In this document: piece after piece, positions 12,806 through 24,589 of the stretch | Position numbering within the stretch: position 1 is the stretch's first letter | Layout of the letters: every line of letters begins with the position of its first letter | Assembly (NCBI RefSeq): GCF_036320965.1 | Contig: NC_092240.1 | Span: forward strand, 15,135,001-15,199,000 | From: Panulirus ornatus | Taxonomy: Eukaryota; Arthropoda; Malacostraca; Decapoda; Palinuridae | Length of the DNA stretch: 64,000 bases | Reading direction: 5' to 3' | Translations under genes and position numbers: made by a program | Notes under the pieces: model-generated | What the model saw: only the letters and a program-made list of their open reading frames with translations | What the model was told of the DNA's origin: nothing | The model's database searches: none

Positions 12806-12881
<76 letters not shown>
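12806..12881. repeat. (GA)n microsatellite
   Basis: Perfect GA dinucleotides, about 75 bp. Confidence 0.97.
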
Positions 12882-12884
<3 letters not shown>

Positions 12885-13253
12885 CACTCAAAAGGTAAGA
12901 AAATGGGAGACACATCCAGAAGAGTCTGCGGCGGATAAGAACCGACCCACCCACCACCTTACTTGAACCAAGAATGTTAAGTGGCGCGAATGTCAGACTG
13001 GGGATTATGCATGAGAATGTGGACGGACTGGTACTAAATAGAAAAAGGGGCTAGAGTTCAAGGACTTTATTAAGGGGGAGCAGAAACCTAATATAGCTGA
13101 AGGAGGATGAGGAGGAGGAGCACTGGGGACGAACCATACTAAAGAGATGAGATTTCCAACCTCTAGTGAGCAGAGATGAAACGGGATAAGCAATGAGGGA
13201 ACGAGAAGACGAGGGAGAGGAAAGGGGATTGGATCTCTTATCAAGAGACGATA

Positions 13254-14400
13254 TTAAGTTTCAGGAAATACAGACGATGGCCCGGTCAAACACGACATTA
13301 AATAAGAGATCGTATGTAGGATAGAATTGCGTAGCGTTGATGACTGTTTCTCCTCTGACGAATGATGCTTGACCTGGACCAATACACAAAGAACAGCGGT
13401 GAAGGGAGGATAAGGAAGGTGCAGTAAGCAGTGAGATACATTCTTCTCACAGATGGTAATAGTTCTGATAATGATGGATATCAATTATGAAGAGATAAAG
13501 TGGGAGACCTTCGATTCTGAGGGAGATGGAGAGTCATGGAGACACAAGTTCTAAGAAACTATAAAGGAAATAGTTCCCTGATTAGTAAGACACAGGAGCC
13601 ATAGCTCTTCTTGGTCTGTGTTAGTGCCCTGTCAAAAAGGGCTGACTGAACTCATGCCTGAATCTGTTAGCGGATATGACCAAGGACATAAAGGAAGTGA
13701 AGAATGATGAGAACTGCATCATCTTACAAGGGGACCCAGAAAAACGTCAAAGTTTGGACTTATTCACATCCAATGAGACTCAGTTCGAGTGTATTCAAAA
13801 TATAAAGGATGAGACGCAGTGACAGTAGGCCTCAATACGAATCTTATCAAACATGACACGAGGCACAAGAGTCTATACGTGAGAGGGACTTGGATGTAGA
13901 CATTGTACGTGACCAGTCATCTGGAACTTAGCCTGAACAGAGCTATCAGGGACGTTTGATGGCCAATATTAAAGTAAGGATATACTCTGTAAACCGTAGC
14001 GTATATTAGGCCAGATTTGAATATGCATCTTAGGCACAAAGAGCTTATTGAAGAGGCCTACAGGAAGGGAACAAAGATAGTAAAAGAATTAAAAGATTGA
14101 GTTATAGTGAGAGGCAAGAGGCCATAGATTTACCTACCATGAAAGAGAGAAGAGTAAGGGATGATTTGATGATAGCATTCAAGATTATAAACCAGTTTGA
14201 TAATGCTGACAGTGAACTATCTTATAAAAGATGGAAAGATAGAATAGCCAGAGGTCATAACATGAAATTAAGCAAGAAACTTGTTAGAAAAGACGTAGAA
14301 TAGTACTTTCGTAGTATGCGAGCAGTGGATAAAAGGAAGAACTTAAGAGATGAAATTGTGAATGCAGACAGTGTACAAGAGTTGAAAAAAGTTGCATGAC
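13254..14400 (+). pseudogene. decayed CR1-like LINE: endonuclease end plus RT C-terminal region
   Basis: Near 13470-13560 is INYEEIKWETFDSEGDGESW, which resembles the end of the apurinic endonuclease domain (GDFNYxxIDWET). The catalytic core of the RT is missing: the sequence jumps to DMTKDIKEVKNDENC near 13670, the segment that normally follows the ADD box. It then runs through ERDLDVDIVRDQSSG (about 13890), ANIKV, and RPDLNMHL near 14015. The end is well kept: SYSERQEAIDLPTMKERRVRD at about 14100-14160, MIAFKIINQFDNADS, RGHNMKLSKKLVRKDVE at 14253-14303, and after an in-frame stop YFRSMRAVDKRKNLRDEIVNADSVQELKK, all typical of a CR1-like C-terminus. An internal deletion of most of the RT plus stops make it inactive. 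Confidence 0.68.
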
Positions 14401-14469
14401 TGTAGAGAAAGTTCAAGACATGAGGCTCCACGAGTGTAGAACTCCCTCCCCACACAACATAAAACAGGA

Positions 14470-14725
14470 GCAAAGAGGTAGCTACAAACTAGCTCACTTA
14501 TACACACTAATACATACACATATGTACACTAATTCGCCTAAAGATAAACAGACATACGCTGACCCATATGTGTATAGAAAATTTGCATGTATACCATACA
14601 ATACAATGCAAATGCAAAGGAATACAATGGAATTCAGACAGCAACAGACCACTAGATCCTTCGAAGCTGTTTATGATAGTGGAAGACACCAGAAACTGAA
14701 TACTCAGACACCAACGAGCGAATTC
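14470..14725 (+). mobile_element. probable 3' untranslated tail of the CR1-like LINE
   Basis: Directly downstream of the RT C-terminus. It contains ggaattcagacagcaacaga ccactagatc and tagtggaagacaccag near 14630-14695. Similar words recur at 52383, 56911, 57163 and, inverted, near 6100, which fits a shared 3' untranslated tail. Confidence 0.55.
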
Positions 14726-15785
14726 ATCTTTGTTTTTCGTATTCTCAGCCACTTACACTAGCACTGGTGTGTGGTGTGTCAGAAAGAGAATGGGAGACCC
14801 GTACGCTAGCAGTCCATATCACTCTCACAGGAGCAATTACATGGCTCACATAATCAAATGCTTTCAAAACCATCATCAAAAAACGACTCACACGAGTGGA
14901 TCAGTCGGTCAAATGACTTTGATCTGAGATACAGAATATGTCACTATTTTCCTCAACTTCGTCTCACATTTTATGCTAAAAGATATCAAGATATTTCTTA
15001 ATATCTTCAGTCATCCATCCATTTACGATAACCATTTGAACATCGTAGTAAAATGAAGGGTTACAGACACCAGTCTGAAATGACATACTTGAGTCATCTT
15101 CGATTTTATAGGAAATCACCTTAACTTACTGAATTACTGAATTATCAAATCATCCAATTATCAAGTTATTGGATGATTATATTATTAAAGTGTGTAATCA
15201 CTGAGGCAAACTCTCTCAGGATTTTCTCGATCACTTCAGATAATTTAGTGGCTGACTGATTCCCAGAAAGGTAGCAGCTTCCTGTCTCTCTGGGAGAGGT
15301 GGTTGACGTAGCTGAAGACATGGTTTTGTAGCTTTCTTTACCACACCTTGATAGTTGCGTATAGCTGAGGGGGAATGAGCTCCGAAAGGCTTTCCTTCAT
15401 ATCTTTAGAAATAAGAAAATCTCAGTATACAGTTTTCTATGTAGAAAAAAAGATCTTTTGTGTTGAACCTTTCGTCTGCATATGACAATGAATGATGTAT
15501 AACAAATGCATTTGGCTCAATAAAGGATGTATAGGTACTGTATTTCCTATCAAGCAATACTGTAGAGCCTGTATAAGTGGATAATGACGTGATGTATCAT
15601 ATGGTCAATGTATCTGAACGGATTTTTTACGTAAGAATAAGGAAATCTTGAGTTACGAAACAGCTGATGGAGAAGATCTAGTCTACTGCTGTCGCAAGAG
15701 TTGATCCGACTGTGGTCGCTTGACAACACAACATAACCCTACCAGGACCCGTGCCTCATTATCAGCGCTGTGGGCGGAAGAGACA

Positions 15786-15786
<1 letters not shown>
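14726..15786. other. unique-looking AT-rich sequence
   Basis: No coding, RNA or repeat signature recognised. There is a small run of ttaattatcaaatc-like words near 15125-15180. Confidence 0.4.
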
Positions 15787-15856
<70 letters not shown>

Positions 15857-15857
15857 A
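15787..15857. repeat. (GA)n microsatellite ending in a G run
   Basis: About 60 bp of GA followed by a run of about 10 G. Confidence 0.96.
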
Positions 15858-17040
15858 AGGACGCAGACCTCAGGAGAGCTTAAACTGATCAAAAAGACAA
15901 TGAAAGAAAAGAGAAAGGAAAGAAAACACGAAAGACGAAATTCGATAAAGCAGTCCCAAAATGTAAACACCTGTCAACAACGAGGGAAGCTCATATTACC
16001 AGCTTCTATAACAGCCCTTCCCACATCTACTGCCTTCCTATCCCATCCCATCGTGTCTGTCTCTCTCTTTCCCTTTCCACTCACTCTACATACGGTGCAT
16101 TCCATCCATTCTCTACTTTCCACATTCTCCATCGCCCATCCCACTTACTCTACTTCCCATTCCCCCACCCATTCTACCTCGCATCCCACCTACTCTATAC
16201 TCCCAACCCACCCACCCACTCTACCTCCCATCCCACGTACTTTATCTCCTATTCCACCCAGTTTTTAACTCCCACCTAATTTCGTCATCTATCCCCTTCC
16301 TCGTCCAATATTATCCTCTATTTCCTCCTTTCATTTGTCACCTTCACTACTCCTATCTTTACTTCCTCCTCCTCCTCCTCCTCCTTCTCCTCAGCATTGC
16401 CCTTTACCCATTTCCCCAGTCCCAGTTACCTTCCCTCTACCCACCTAGTGCGAGACACGAGTCCACAGCCCTCTACCTTGACCCTCAAGACATCACTGAA
16501 GGCACAACTATGTGGTCCAGCAGACTCTGTCCTGTGACATACCCACTATATTCATAGATACGTCGGTCTGAGGTCTGTCCTTACGTTGGTCTGTGACACC
16601 TTTGTCTGTGATACGTTGGTCTGTTGTGGTGGCGTCCTGTGTTGGTTTACAGATAGGTAAGAAATCAATGGAAAGCCATGAATTAATCCACATGTGTATC
16701 TAGATAACTTAAGACCCAGAAATAAATGATTAATTACATGAAATGTAAAATTCTCAGATCTCAGACGCTTGATTAATGAATATGATAAAGAAAATGTTAA
16801 AAGAAAATGGTAAGGAAGAAAGACTACATTGGTCATATCTTCAAGCGAAAGACTGTTAATATGGCTTTACGACCTGTGGAATTGTTATAAGGGAACATGC
16901 TTGTTACTCTGTGGTTGAACTGTGGGCTACGGCCACTGTGTATATGTAGCACGTAACAAGTGTGAGAATATTTTGGTTGTATGTCAGAAGGAAACCTAAG
17001 ATGATATGTAAGATGTTCGAGATGATCAAAAACTTTTCTT
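15858..17040. other. pyrimidine-rich then AT-rich sequence, no gene
   Basis: Region 16010-16440 is a C/T-rich stretch with recurring cccatcccacctactctac-like words. A (CTC)n patch lies at about 16366-16390. Near 16560-16630 are four imperfect copies of gtctgtgatacgttg. No gene recognised. Confidence 0.45.
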
Positions 17041-17048
17041 AATGAGTA

Positions 17049-17068
17049 TCTATCTATCTATCTATATA

Positions 17069-17154
<86 letters not shown>
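17049..17154. repeat. (TATC)n-(TA)n compound microsatellite
   Basis: Begins with tatc repeats and changes into about 90 bp of perfect TA. It abuts the type A retrotransposon tail that follows. Confidence 0.96.
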
Positions 17155-17157
<3 letters not shown>

Positions 17158-17342
17158 ATGAAGGCAGCAATTATGAATATGTACATGTTTATGTATACGT
17201 TGAAATGTATAGGTGTGTATATGTGCGTGTGTGGGCGTTTATGTATATCTTGTGTATGTGGGTGGGTTGGGCCATTCTTTCGTCTGTTTCCTTGCGCTAC
17301 CTCGCTAACGCGGGAGACAGCGACAAAGTAAAAAATATGAAT

Positions 17343-17346
<4 letters not shown>
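17155..17346 (+). mobile_element. truncated LINE 3' region (type A)
   Basis: This is the reverse-complement orientation of the 3' regions at 29276 and 63096. It starts at ggatgaaggcagcaattatg, continues through gggttgggccattctttcgt and cgctacctcgctaacgcg, and ends agacagcgacaaagta before a new (TA)n array. There is no coding part. TA arrays lie on both sides. Confidence 0.75.

Positions 17347-17396
<50 letters not shown>
17347..17396. repeat. (TA)n microsatellite
   Basis: Perfect TA, directly after the type A tail, in the same relation as at 29131 and 63036. Confidence 0.96.
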
Positions 17397-17398
<2 letters not shown>

Positions 17399-18356
17399 AG
17401 GGTGTACGTGTCATCTCTCAACCAGTAACGTTTCTTTGGTAATCGTGAGACACGTAATTTCCACCTGAGCTATAATGATATGCAGCCACTAGCAAGAAAC
17501 ACCAGCCCTGTGGCTGATGAAGCAAGAACTCTCCCACCAACGGTCGGCTGGCCAGAGTGTGTGTGTGTGTGTCTCTACCACGTAACCAGTGTGAGAACAA
17601 CTTGGACGTGGGTGTAGTCAGGTGTTGGAGAAAAGAGCTCCAGGATTTCCCAATCTTCTTTAATCTTATTTCTTTTGTTGGGGCCTATGACGCTTTGGGG
17701 GGGGGCCTGTGACGCTTTTTGTAAAAACCCTTCTTATCTACCGCTGTGGCCCTTATCCTGAAAGGCTAAATGAAGGGAAATACAAAGACACATAACCTTT
17801 TTTTGATTTTGGTTACCATACATACATTTACTTACCATGACGATACCATTTTTTGAAGTCGGTGTTACTTTACAGATTCACCGGAACCAAAAGTTTAGTT
17901 CATCTATTCATCACCATCGGTCGGATCTATAATGGCTAATGTAGTACAAGATTCAGCAGCTTCCCTATATACTATCTATCTGTAGCTCCGTCGGGAAAGA
18001 GAATCTCTGAGAGGATATAGAACTTTGACCCTCAGTTGGCATTCATCAGAAGAAAGAGACGTTGTCATTGGTTCGTGACTGTAACTCCTTCCTTTGCTGC
18101 TGAGCAACTGATTAAAACTTGCCTCTCGACATCACCAGCCATGTCGTCAAATACACCTTGATACCAAGGAGTTCCTCAGCGGGGATTTCCTCAGTGTGGT
18201 GGCCTGTTCCCCACTGTGACGGGCCTTAGGAATAATTACAGGAGCAATTTGATTCTTGTCAGTCGGGCAGAACCAGAGATTGCCCCAATGTTGTGAGGTT
18301 CGTCATCTCTCACATTTAGCTGCATTTAGCTTGGGAACAACATACGTTGTGTGTAA
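17397..18356. other. unique-looking sequence, no gene recognised
   Basis: A short G run (about 17697-17705) and nearby gcctatgacgctt repeats (two copies) are the only structure seen. Confidence 0.4.
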
Positions 18357-18359
18357 AGC

Positions 18360-18515
18360 TTTTCCTTCTTTGGCTTCTCTTTAATTTGAGCATCGAAGTG
18401 ACACTTATTTCCTTTCTTGAAGGCCGTCACGTATACTTTTCCTTCTTTGGCTTCTCTTTAACTTAAGCATCTAAGTAAGACTTATTTTCTTTCTTGAAGA
18501 TCGTCACGTATACTT
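18360..18515. repeat. 77-bp tandem duplication
   Basis: The word ccttctttggcttctcttta starts at 18364 and again at 18441. Both copies end in cgtcacgtatactttt. Confidence 0.9.
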
Positions 18516-19435
18516 TTTTTTCTAAGATTATTTCTGGATTTTGTCCTTCTCTGTCTTTATGTGTTGTCACCACATGTTGGCTGAGCTGAGATGGCTGAGT
18601 GCTTGCATTCAAAGACCTCTTGATGCGGATTTGAACTCGTCGGCATCTGACTGCCTCGTTGTGGTAATGGAATCAAACAATCTTTAATGCACTCAAAAAA
18701 CAAATGCAAGTTAAACGCCCTAAAAACCCAGAGAATATCAGGGAAAAGAGACAAACGTTTCCTGACTCCGGTATGGAAAGGCGTATCGTGGTTCGCGTAA
18801 CGTGTTATCTCACAAGGCTGGAATGGGAGGGAGGTTAAGAAAGTGATGCCTCAAATGTTGGTTTTTTTTTATCCTAAGCCTAAGCCAGACGCGTCACAGA
18901 TCCCTTGTTAAAAGTGTTGGTCATGTCACAAGGAAAGGAGATTTTGCATCACATTTCAAATTCATGAAAACGTTGTGAATACATAGATTATTTTCTTGTT
19001 GCTGTCCCATCCAAATCATACTCTATTTTTGGTTAGAAAAAAAAAACTCATTACACTTCCACATGGATTAGTGTTTGTGTGTTGGGAGGAGACTGCGTCT
19101 TCTACGTGTATCATCATTGCTGATAGATTTCGCTTCACCAAAACCTTGTAAAGAATCGTTTTCTTACACCTCTAGAAACTTCTAATCAGTACTGTAAAAA
19201 AAGGTGGTCTCGTCTATCCCTAGTTTGGAGACATGCCAAGAAAAAAATGCTATTGACTCGTTGACCAACCCCACGCAGAGATGATGATAATTTTTCCATT
19301 TCTTTGGTAGGAAAGAAATTGCTGGTTGCTGGGGTGATCTATTTTCTGAACATTCTACTGTTGAACTGGCATTATGGGAGGTATGAAGAGGCAAAATGTT
19401 GGGATCAGTAATTCAACCACTGAACAAAGCCATTT
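18516..19435. other. unique-looking sequence, no gene recognised
   Basis: A tRNA-like stretch near 18590-18650 was considered and not accepted. No other signature seen. Confidence 0.4.
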
Positions 19436-19439
19436 CGCC

Positions 19440-19760
19440 ATTCAAGGTGTTGTGGTCAAGGAGGGATGGAGAGGTGGTGGTGAAGGAAGGTCATGTTAAC
19501 TAGGGAAGGAGGAGGGAAGGGTGGTGAGGAGAGGGAGGGTGTGATACCCATGGACGACAGGAGTGGTGGTAGTGAGGGTGTGGTGACCAGGGAGGGAGGG
19601 AGAGCGTAGTGGTGTCCAGGGAGGGTGCACCAGTTAGGATTTGGGTGTGGTGGCCAGGGAGTGAGGGAGTAAGGTGGTGCTGAGGGAGGTTATGGTAGCC
19701 AGGGAGGAGGGATAGGTTAGGGAGGGAGACGGTGTGTGTTGATGGTGGTGGTGTAGGAGG
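19440..19760. repeat. G-rich irregular minisatellite (gtggtggccagggagggagg)
   Basis: About ten diverged, irregularly spaced copies of gtggt plus ccagggaggga words. The strand is strongly G-rich and could form quadruplexes. Confidence 0.7.
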
Positions 19761-20340
19761 GTTTGTTGTTATTGGAGCGTCTGGTTAATGTAAGTCCGAT
19801 TCCAGAGGTCAATGGCCAGTTGGTCAATGGTCTCTCCCTAGCCCACCGCAAAGGGGCGATCAGACGAAGACCCGACGGGTTCTGTATCCGCTGGTATTTT
19901 CGGGAAGACCTGTATAAACCTCGGACTTTGCGATATACCTTCACAAATGGCGATAATCACAGTCTAGGTCGCCAGAATAATCAGCACCTCAGATAAAGTC
20001 ACCCCAGCAAACATATCACCCCTGTCTCTTCCGTGTCCCGTCATGCCATCTCTGACCCCTTCCTTCTCTGCCGCATTACCCTACCCCACCCTACACCAAC
20101 CTTCCCTGAACCCCTATCAATCCCTTCCCATATCACTCGTGACCCATGACCCTCAGGACAAACCACCGTCACCTCCCTCCCTCCCTCCCGAGCACACACC
20201 TGACGCAACACCCTGGCCAGTATCCCTAACCTGGAAAAACCTTCCCAGTGAAAAAACATTTTTCTTTTCACCGTGTTCCCACGACCTGGCCTGTAGGTGT
20301 TCATTCCCACCGCCATACATACTCCTTAGCCCTCCCTTCC
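19761..20340. other. unique-looking sequence, no gene recognised
   Basis: C-rich part at 20000-20200. The open frames on both strands are biased in composition and carry no recognisable domain. Confidence 0.4.
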
Positions 20341-20349
20341 TCTTCACGC

Positions 20350-20400
<51 letters not shown>
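20350..20400. repeat. (AC)n microsatellite
   Basis: Perfect AC dinucleotides, about 50 bp. Confidence 0.97.
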
Positions 20401-20402
<2 letters not shown>

Positions 20403-20869
20403 CATTAGCATGAGGTCAGCTGTGATCTTTTCCCGAGTGTTGTGGCAGCCATAAGCAAGTCCAGGTTACGGAGAAGGGACGAGGTGTGGCGTGTTCATCC
20501 CCCCCCTCGAGGTGACCGCAAAGTGACCGACCCCCCTACGACCGGCAGAGGAAATGACGACAAGAGACAAAGCAGCGGGGACACACACACGCGAGGAGGT
20601 CTGGCAGTGTTGTTGTGTTGCATCAGCTGTGCGCGCATCAGCTGACGTAAGGTGCATGACCGATTATTCCTTTTTCATAAAAGGTTTCTTTTTTTTTTTC
20701 TCTGGACGATGACATCACGCGCGCCTTTTCTCTCGGAGTTGGTTGAGCTGGTTTCCTTTCGCTTACAAAGACTGCAACAGAGCAGTGGGTTCTTTCGAGT
20801 TTGTTTTATTTTTTTTTCTGTGTGTGTGTATGTGTGTGTGAGTGATAGCAGAAGTTATCAGAAACTCAC
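20401..20869. other. unique-looking sequence, no gene recognised
   Basis: Contains C and T homopolymer runs and a short TG patch near 20820-20842. Confidence 0.4.
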
Positions 20870-22260
20870 ATTAGAGTGGTAAGAAGTTAGAAGGTATAGA
20901 AATGATTTGTAGAGAATGACCTGCAAATTCGCAATGTGTGACTCAAGGAGGTGCAAATCATGCTCAGTCGTGGACTTGAAGCGAGAAAAATTCATCAAGT
21001 CATCAACCCACTCTTGATGGATTAATCCCTGTGGCACTCCACTTGTTACGTCTAAGACCATCCTGAGACTCGACCATCCATCACAACTCTTTGTTTACGA
21101 TCAGTCAGCCTTTGTCCCATCTACTGAAGCACAACCCCATCAGTGCCAGGTGCCTTGATTTTTGCCTTGATTCTTTTTTTTCAAGTAGTGCCTTGATATG
21201 CTTTTTTTTTTGGTAGCAACCTTTTGATGCAGAACCTTATCGAAGGTGTTTTGAAAATCTAGATAGATGACATCTTCTTCATTACTTTGGTCAACCATGT
21301 TGATTGTATCACAAAAGAAATCAAGCAGATTTGTTAGATGTGAGTGATCCTCATGTTAAGAATCGTTTATTAAGTGGTGATCCTCCAAATGGTTTACAAT
21401 ACCATCCCGAATGATGGTTTCCACAATTTGTTTCTAACTACAGACGTTAAGCTGCTAATTGGATGATCCTTTCCAGGTAGTGAATTTATTGCATTTTTTT
21501 TTTCAATATCATTATTACACTGGCAAACTTCCACTCATCTGGAACCCATTCCGTAGCAAGTGACTTAAGGAAAAGGACAATCAATGGGTTGCTTAACTAT
21601 CTCTTTTTTCGCCTCTTTCATCGTCCTCAGATAACACTTATCCAGACATGCCGTTTTGTTTATATCCATTCCGTATGCTGCTGAAAGTATGTATTAAGCA
21701 TTTTTGTGAATCTGTTGAAGAACGCTCTCCTCTCTTATCGTTGAAACTGGATTCGTTCGGGACGTGGGCTGTGTCTTCGATCGTAGATAAAGATGCAAAA
21801 ACAAGTCATTTAAGATTTTTGTAATGGGTTCCTTGTCTTGAACTACGTCACTGCTTTCCGTAATTAGCAGACCAGTTGACTATGGGTATTGATTCTCTCG
21901 CTTCTAACATAACTGTAAAACTCTATAAGGTTTCTTTTGCTAGTTTCAGCAATACGCGCTTCAAATTGACGCTTGATTTCTCTACGCAGATTTACATAGC
22001 TTACTCTATCACGTTGGTTAGCGGTGTCTTTGTGGTTTCTTATGAGCTGCTTTCTTATGCAAGAGGCACTTTTCCATCTGACACTTCCACCACCTTGGTT
22101 TCCTTTTAGAGATAGACCTCCGAATTTCTACGCATGCGCACGTATGATGTTCCATCTACTGCGTTGAAGGTTTTACTGAAGCTTTCCCAAGCTACGTTCA
22201 TGTCCTTTCCATTGACCATATCATCCCAGGTTTGCCTACCGAAAGCAATAAGAAGATGTG
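20870..22260 (-). pseudogene. decayed CR1-like LINE, longest copy in the window
   Basis: The minus strand reads in family order. Near 22240-22130 is TWDDMVNGKDMNVAWESF, the end of the endonuclease region. Near 22010-21880 is VNLRREIKRQFEARIAETSK and LIEFYSYVRSERI, the linker before the RT. Near 21555-21510 is LATEWVPDEWKFASVI, where active copies read VPxDWKxAxVxPIFKKG. Near 21370-21210 is HLTNLLDFFCDTINMVDQS and EEDVIYLDFQNTFDKVLHQ (motif A with its Asp). Near 21110-21080 is DRKQRVVMDGRVSGWS, and near 21055-21020 is VTSGVPQG (motif B). After GVPQG the sequence jumps to DDLMNFSRF and TTEHDLHLLESHIANLQ, so the segment with the catalytic ADD box is deleted or ruined. Stops and frameshifts are common. 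Confidence 0.78.
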
Positions 22261-22458
22261 TGTGTTATGTTCTCGAGGTGAGATCATGAGTTTGAGGTGA
22301 GTTCATGAGTTAGTATGTTCTTTATGGATAGACAGTAATACACCGAATACTTATACTGTTTACGAAAACTTTACGTTAAGGTATCATTGTAAACTTTGAT
22401 TCCAATGGAACATTAGTATACAGGTGCTATGTACCATCTTAGAGTATTTGAAAAACAT

Positions 22459-22635
22459 TGCCTGCTTGCCTACCTACATGCCTACCTACCTACCTACGTA
22501 CATACGTGCCTACCTACCTACCTTCCTCCCTTCCTACCTACCTAGCTACGACCTTACTACTTACCTCATCCCTTCATTTCTGCCTACCTACTTACCAACC
22601 TAAAAGCATACCTACCTACCTTCCCAACTTATCTA
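22459..22635. repeat. (CCTA)n microsatellite, degenerate
   Basis: Tetranucleotide ccta repeats with many substitutions (cctg, cgta, cctt). Confidence 0.9.
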
Positions 22636-22959
22636 CAAGGAACAAAACAAAAACAGTAAATATAAAGAAACAGAAGAAGACATTCTCTACATTTCTCTTA
22701 CTACGAGTGGAGAGTAAGTGGGTCACATGACGCAAGCCTCACATACGATGGCCCAAATCACACAGATTATCCCGCGGCGCAAAGGAATTCGAGGAAGCAG
22801 TTGGAGAAGGTCAGGCGTGGCAGGAAGAGAATATCAACAGTGGATGGAGACGCCTCTCTCTCTCTCTCCTCGGGAGCCTCTTCCCCCCTCTCCCCACAGT
22901 GGAAGAGCGAGCGGAGAGAGGGGGAGGAGGAGGGAGGGAGGGGCAGAAGGAACGATGCG

Positions 22960-23096
<137 letters not shown>

Positions 23097-23267
23097 ATGA
23101 GAGTTACAGCCACTGGCGTCCATCATCATCCCTCATTTGCAGGAAAGTCTGCCATTACGAAGGTTAAGTTCGAGGTCTTCCCAGTATTGGCTGGGCTGAC
23201 TTGTAGGCTGGGTTGAGGTGGCTTGATGATGGAGGCAACTGTGGAGTAGAGGGCTGTCACACTGTCT

Positions 23268-23269
<2 letters not shown>

Positions 23270-23332
<63 letters not shown>

Positions 23333-23335
23333 TTT
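23270..23335. repeat. (TA)n followed by poly-T
   Basis: About 45 bp of TA and then about 21 T, leading directly into type B repeat copy 1. Confidence 0.95.
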
Positions 23336-23555
23336 CATACTATTTGCCATTTCCCGCGTTAGCGAGGTAGCATTAAGAACAGAGAACTGGGCCTTAGAGA
23401 GAATATCCTCACCTGACCCCCTTCTCTGTTCCTTCTTTTGGAAAATTAAAAAAACAAGAAAGGGGAGGATTTCCAGCCACCCGCTCCCTCCCCTTTTAGT
23501 CGCCTTCTACGACACGCAGGGAATACGTGGGAAGTATTCTTTCTCCCCTATCCCC

Positions 23556-23560
<5 letters not shown>
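23336..23560. repeat. type B dispersed repeat, copy 1
   Basis: It begins catactatttgccatttccc, contains gcgttagcgaggtagc, then gaacagagaactgggcc, cttctctgttccttcttttgg and cgccttctacgacacgcagg, and ends at ccccagggata before a TA array. It has no coding content. The second copy (24003) is close to identical. Confidence 0.88.

Positions 23561-23640
<80 letters not shown>
23561..23640. repeat. (TA)n microsatellite between type B and type A repeats
   Basis: Perfect TA, about 80 bp. Confidence 0.97.
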
Positions 23641-23643
<3 letters not shown>

Positions 23644-24002
23644 GCTGTCACCCGCGTTAGCGAAGTAGCGCAAGGAAACAGACGAAAGAATGGCCCAACC
23701 CACCCACATACACATGTATATACATAAACCCCCCACATACGCACAAGTATATACCTATACACTTCAACGTATACATACATATATTTATGTATGTATACGT
23801 TACATACACAGATATATACATCTATACACATGTACATATTCGTACTTGCTGCCTTCATCCATTCTGTCACCACCCCGCCATACATGAAAAACAGCACCCC
23901 CCCACCTCAACCCACCCACCCACCCCCCACAGGCGCGCGAGGCAGCGCTAGAAAAAGACAACAAAGGCCACATTCGTTCACAGTCTTTAGCTGTCATGTG
24001 TA
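23641..24002 (-). mobile_element. type A LINE 3' region, no coding part
   Basis: It contains gtcgctgtcacccgcgttag, the aatggcccaacccacccaca segment, an internal TAtaca/cg-rich stretch, then acttgctgccttcatccatt and cacattcgttcacagtcttt. It stops at the tgtcatgtgtaatgca word that in the longer copies precedes the coding region. The 3' side faces the TA array at 23561-23640. Confidence 0.8.
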
Positions 24003-24244
24003 ATGCATTATCTTTCTTTCATACTATTCGCCATTTCCCGCGTTAGCGAGGTAGCGTTAAGAACAGAGGACTGGACCTTTGAGAGAATATCCTCATCTGG
24101 CCCCCTTCTCTGTTCCTTCTTTTGGAAAAAGAAAAAAACAACGAAAGGGGAGGATTTCCAGCCCCCCGCTCCCTTCCCTTTTAGTCGCCTTCTACGACAC
24201 GCAGGTAACACGTGGGAAGTATTCTTTCTCCCCTATCCCCAGGG
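24003..24244. repeat. type B dispersed repeat, copy 2
   Basis: Same order of words as copy 1, with a few substitutions (ttcgccatttcccgcg, gtagcgttaagaacagagga). It ends at ccccagggatatata. Confidence 0.88.
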
Positions 24245-24490
<246 letters not shown>

Positions 24491-24589
24491 AAATATATAT
24501 ATATATATATATACAATATAAAATCCTTAACTTGCGGGTATTCCATTAAGTAAACTATTTGGGTCATACTTCGGTAGATATACTTTACA

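Noticed and set aside
18590..18655. tRNA-Leu/Ser-like stretch (tggctgagtgc ... ggatttgaactcg)
   Set aside because: Only loose A- and B-box resemblance, no convincing arms; too weak to list as RNA gene or SINE.
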